Made by a program: the position numbers and the translations under genes | Shown: positions 33,631-35,526 of the stretch, one piece after another | Layout: each line of letters starts with the position of its first letter | Position numbering within the stretch: position 1 is the stretch's first letter | Source of the DNA: Oscillospiraceae bacterium | Lineage (GTDB): Bacteria > Bacillota > Clostridia > Oscillospirales > Ruminococcaceae | Reading direction: 5' to 3' | Length of the DNA stretch: 35,526 bases | Assembly (NCBI GenBank): GCA_009783205.1 | Contig: WRHO01000021.1 | Location: 1 to 35,526 of the forward strand | Notes under the pieces: model-generated | What the model was told of the DNA's origin: nothing | The model's database searches: none | Seen by the model: the letters and a program-made list of their open reading frames with translations, nothing else

Positions 33631-34842
33631 ATGGCAAAATTAAACAAAAAAAACGTAGAGAGCTTATCTGTCGGCGGCAAACGAGTATTGGTGAGATGTG
33701 ACTTCAATGTTCCGCTAAAGAACGGCGAAATAACCAACGACAACCGAATTGTCGCGGCTTTACCCACAATCAAAAAGCTTATTGAAAACGGAGGAAAGGT
33801 CATTCTCTGCTCACATTTAGGAAAACCCAAAGGCGTCGATGATGCTTTTACACTTGCACCCGTCGCAAAAAGGCTGTCGCAACTGCTCGGCAAAGAGGTA
33901 AAATTCGCAAAGGATGCTCAGGTGGCGGGTGAAATTGCAAAGAAAGCTATCTCCGAAATGAATAACGGCGACGTGATACTTCTTGAGAATACACGTTTTC
34001 GCCCCGAGGAAAGTAAAAACGGCGAAGCCTTCAGTAAGGATTTGGCATCAATCGCCGATGTGTACGTAAACGATGCGTTCGGCTCTGCACACCGCGCACA
34101 CTGTTCAACGGCGGGGGTTACGGATTTTATCAACGGTGAAACCGCAGTAGGATATCTTATGAATAAAGAAATTGAGTTTCTCGGTAACGCCGTCGAAAGC
34201 CCGGAGCGTCCATTTGTGGCTATTTTGGGCGGAGCAAAGGTTGCCGATAAGCTTAATGTTATATCAAATCTGCTCGAAAAGTGCGACACGCTTATTATAG
34301 GCGGCGGTATGGCGTATACATTTCTTAAAGCACAGGGTATGGAGGTCGGCAAATCGCTCGTTGATGACGAAAAATTAGATTACTGTAAGGAAATGCTCAA
34401 TAAAGCCGAAAAACTCGGTAAAAAGCTTTTACTTCCGGTTGATACGGCTATTGCAGAGGCTTTCCCTAATCCCATTGACGCGGAGATTCCTGCCGAATAT
34501 GTTGCAACGGATGTGATTCCCGCAAATACACTCGGTCTCGATATCGGGCCCGAAACCTGCAAATTATTTGCGGACGCGGTGAAATCCGCAAAAACGGTGG
34601 TCTGGAACGGGCCAATGGGTGTGTTTGAAAACCCAACGCTCGCGAAAGGGACAATTGCGGTCGCGCAGGCACTTTCGGAGGTTGACGCTACTACGGTAAT
34701 TGGCGGCGGTGATTCGGCGGCGGCGGTCGTACAATTGGGGTTCGCGGATAAAATGTCACATATTTCCACCGGTGGCGGTGCAAGTCTCGAATACCTTGAG
34801 GGAAAAGTTCTCCCCGGTATTGACGTTATACAAAACGCATAG
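33631..34842 (+). CDS. pgk: Phosphoglycerate kinase
   Basis: Transfers phosphate from 1,3-bisphosphoglycerate to ADP in glycolysis. The 403 residues are the usual length. Seen are the [12 protein letters not shown] start, SHLGKPKG, the [11 protein letters not shown] strand, the [18 protein letters not shown] substrate segment, [26 protein letters not shown] and the ATP-site [13 protein letters not shown]. The start is ATG at 33631. The upstream in-frame codons back to 33529 lie in promoter and leader. It is followed by a small membrane protein and tpiA; gapA is not adjacent. Confidence 0.97.
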   Translation: MAKLNKKNVESLSVGGKRVLVRCDFNVPLKNGEITNDNRIVAALPTIKKLIENGGKVILCSHLGKPKGVDDAFTLAPVAKRLSQLLGKEVKFAKDAQVAGEIAKKAISEMNNGDVILLENTRFRPEESKNGEAFSKDLASIADVYVNDAFGSAHRAHCSTAGVTDFINGETAVGYLMNKEIEFLGNAVESPERPFVAILGGAKVADKLNVISNLLEKCDTLIIGGGMAYTFLKAQGMEVGKSLVDDEKLDYCKEMLNKAEKLGKKLLLPVDTAIAEAFPNPIDAEIPAEYVATDVIPANTLGLDIGPETCKLFADAVKSAKTVVWNGPMGVFENPTLAKGTIAVAQALSEVDATTVIGGGDSAAAVVQLGFADKMSHISTGGGASLEYLEGKVLPGIDVIQNA

Positions 34843-34855
34843 GAGGTATATGATA

Positions 34856-35032
34856 ATGTTAAAAGGTGAACAAATATTCAGAATAGGTTTAATTATTTTT
34901 GCGTTCTCGCAGATTCTTACGCATACCGTAGTCGGATTCCATGAATTAACGGCGTTTATGTCGGGATTGGGTGTTAGTTTAAGCTTAGTCGGCACGGGAA
35001 AACGCTTTTATGATGAAAGGATAAAAACATGA
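34856..35032 (+). CDS. 58-residue membrane protein between pgk and tpiA
   Basis: A small protein with two hydrophobic stretches (~8-25 and ~31-48) joined by HTVVGFHELTA, and a basic C-terminal end (GKRFYDERIKT). The ATG at 34856 is 9 nt after AGGAGG; an ATG at 34850 is too close. It lies 13 bp after pgk and overlaps tpiA by 4 bp (ATGA), so it is translated with the glycolytic genes. I do not recognise the family. Confidence 0.75.
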   Translation: MLKGEQIFRIGLIIFAFSQILTHTVVGFHELTAFMSGLGVSLSLVGTGKRFYDERIKT

Positions 35033-35526
35033 ACAAGGGCTTAAGAAAAACAATAATCGCCGGTAACTGGAAAATGAACAAAACTCGTCCGGAAGCCGCA
35101 GAGTTAGTTAAACAAATTAAAACAATCCCCGATAACAAAGATGTACAGGTGGTTGTCGGCGTACCTTATACAAACCTCGAAACGGTTGTAAATGCCGTAA
35201 AAGGCTCGTCGGTTAAGGTATCGGCGCAGAATGTGCATTTTGAAAAAAGCGGAGCATTTACGGGGGAAATAAGCGCGGATATGCTGAAAGAAATTGGTGC
35301 GGAGTATGTTATAATCGGTCATAGTGAACGCAGACAATATTTCGGCGAAACAGATGAAACGGTCAATAAGCGCACTAAAGCCGCACTTAATGCGGGGTTA
35401 ATCCCGATTATGTGTGTCGGCGAATTGTTGAACGAGCGCGAATCGGGAATCACCGAAGAGGTGGTATCGCGGCAGACTAAGTTGGGGTTGGCGGGGGTCA
35501 CTCCCGCTGAGGTTAAAAAGACGGTT
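35029..35526 (+). CDS. tpiA: Triosephosphate isomerase (5' part, cut by window edge)
   Basis: Interconverts dihydroxyacetone phosphate and glyceraldehyde 3-phosphate. Only the first 166 codons are in the window. Visible are IIAGNWKMNKT with the active-site Asn and Lys (residues ~12-14), the VSAQNVH strand, GAFTGEISADML and IGHSERRQYF with the electrophilic His. The catalytic Glu (YEPVWAIGTG region) lies beyond the edge. The ATG overlaps the stop of the small membrane-protein gene. Confidence 0.95.
   Translation, partial: MNKGLRKTIIAGNWKMNKTRPEAAELVKQIKTIPDNKDVQVVVGVPYTNLETVVNAVKGSSVKVSAQNVHFEKSGAFTGEISADMLKEIGAEYVIIGHSERRQYFGETDETVNKRTKAALNAGLIPIMCVGELLNERESGITEEVVSRQTKLGLAGVTPAEVKKTV

Overview
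The window looks like a chromosomal segment of an uncultured anaerobic Gram-positive clostridium, most likely Oscillospirales/Ruminococcaceae-like. That placement is inferred from gene content and style: low-to-middling GC, strong AGGAGG-type ribosome sites, sigma-A-like TTGACA/TATAAT promoters, a clostridial TatD-associated radical SAM protein, a CotH-type secreted protein and a degenerate dockerin-like doublet. No plasmid, prophage, IS, CRISPR, rRNA or tRNA signal was seen. Most of the window is ordinary core genome. The accessory part is the secreted and envelope proteins (17.0-21.1 kb and 25.6-33.5 kb).

Layout. 0-1 kb: an uncharacterised minus-strand protein whose C-terminus carries two exact-length 33-residue repeats, each with a FliM-N-terminus-like LSxxxIxALL peptide. 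1.2-3.2 kb: citrate synthase overlapping a TatD-associated radical SAM protein. 3.2-5.9 kb: rpsO-pnp with a structured leader and an intergenic hairpin. 6.0-7.9 kb: a YpsA-like SLOG protein, apparently leaderless, followed by dprA. 7.9-10.2 kb: iron alcohol dehydrogenase, a degenerate U32-peptidase-like protein and dUTPase, overlapping head to tail. 10.3-15.0 kb: mreB-mreC-mreD-PBP2, the cell elongation operon. 15.1-16.9 kb: a methylglyoxal-synthase-like protein lacking two catalytic residues, and hisS. 17.0-21.3 kb: a 1341-residue secreted CotH-family protein plus a 58-residue protein. 21.3-23.2 kb: a Maf-MazG fusion and the HU protein. 23.2-25.5 kb (minus): pyrB with a PyrI-type zinc tail, a uridine-kinase-like P-loop kinase and an ECF S component. 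25.6-29.6 kb: an FtsX-type permease, its ATPase and a kinase-less PASTA membrane protein. 29.8-30.5 kb: a histone-H1-like tail joined to an SCP2-like domain. 30.6-33.5 kb: a secreted CAP/Cys-rich/dockerin-like/metzincin protein and a lipoprotein. 33.5 kb to the end: pgk, a 58-residue membrane protein and tpiA, which is cut by the window edge.

How the genes fit together. mreBCD-PBP2 builds the lateral wall. The PASTA protein, with its probable FtsX/ATPase partners, may sense or handle cell-wall or envelope material. Maf-MazG and dUTPase clean the nucleotide pool. PyrB, the kinase and the ECF protein suggest a link between pyrimidine synthesis and salvage or vitamin uptake. pgk-tpiA is glycolysis. 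The large secreted proteins point to extracellular polymer or protein handling. The most unusual items are an RNA leader motif shared by pgk and the ABC ATPase gene, a hairpin hiding the PASTA gene's ribosome site exactly after the ATPase stop, the H1-tail/SCP2 fusion, the four-domain secreted metzincin, the PyrB-PyrI-zinc fusion and the altered methylglyoxal synthase.
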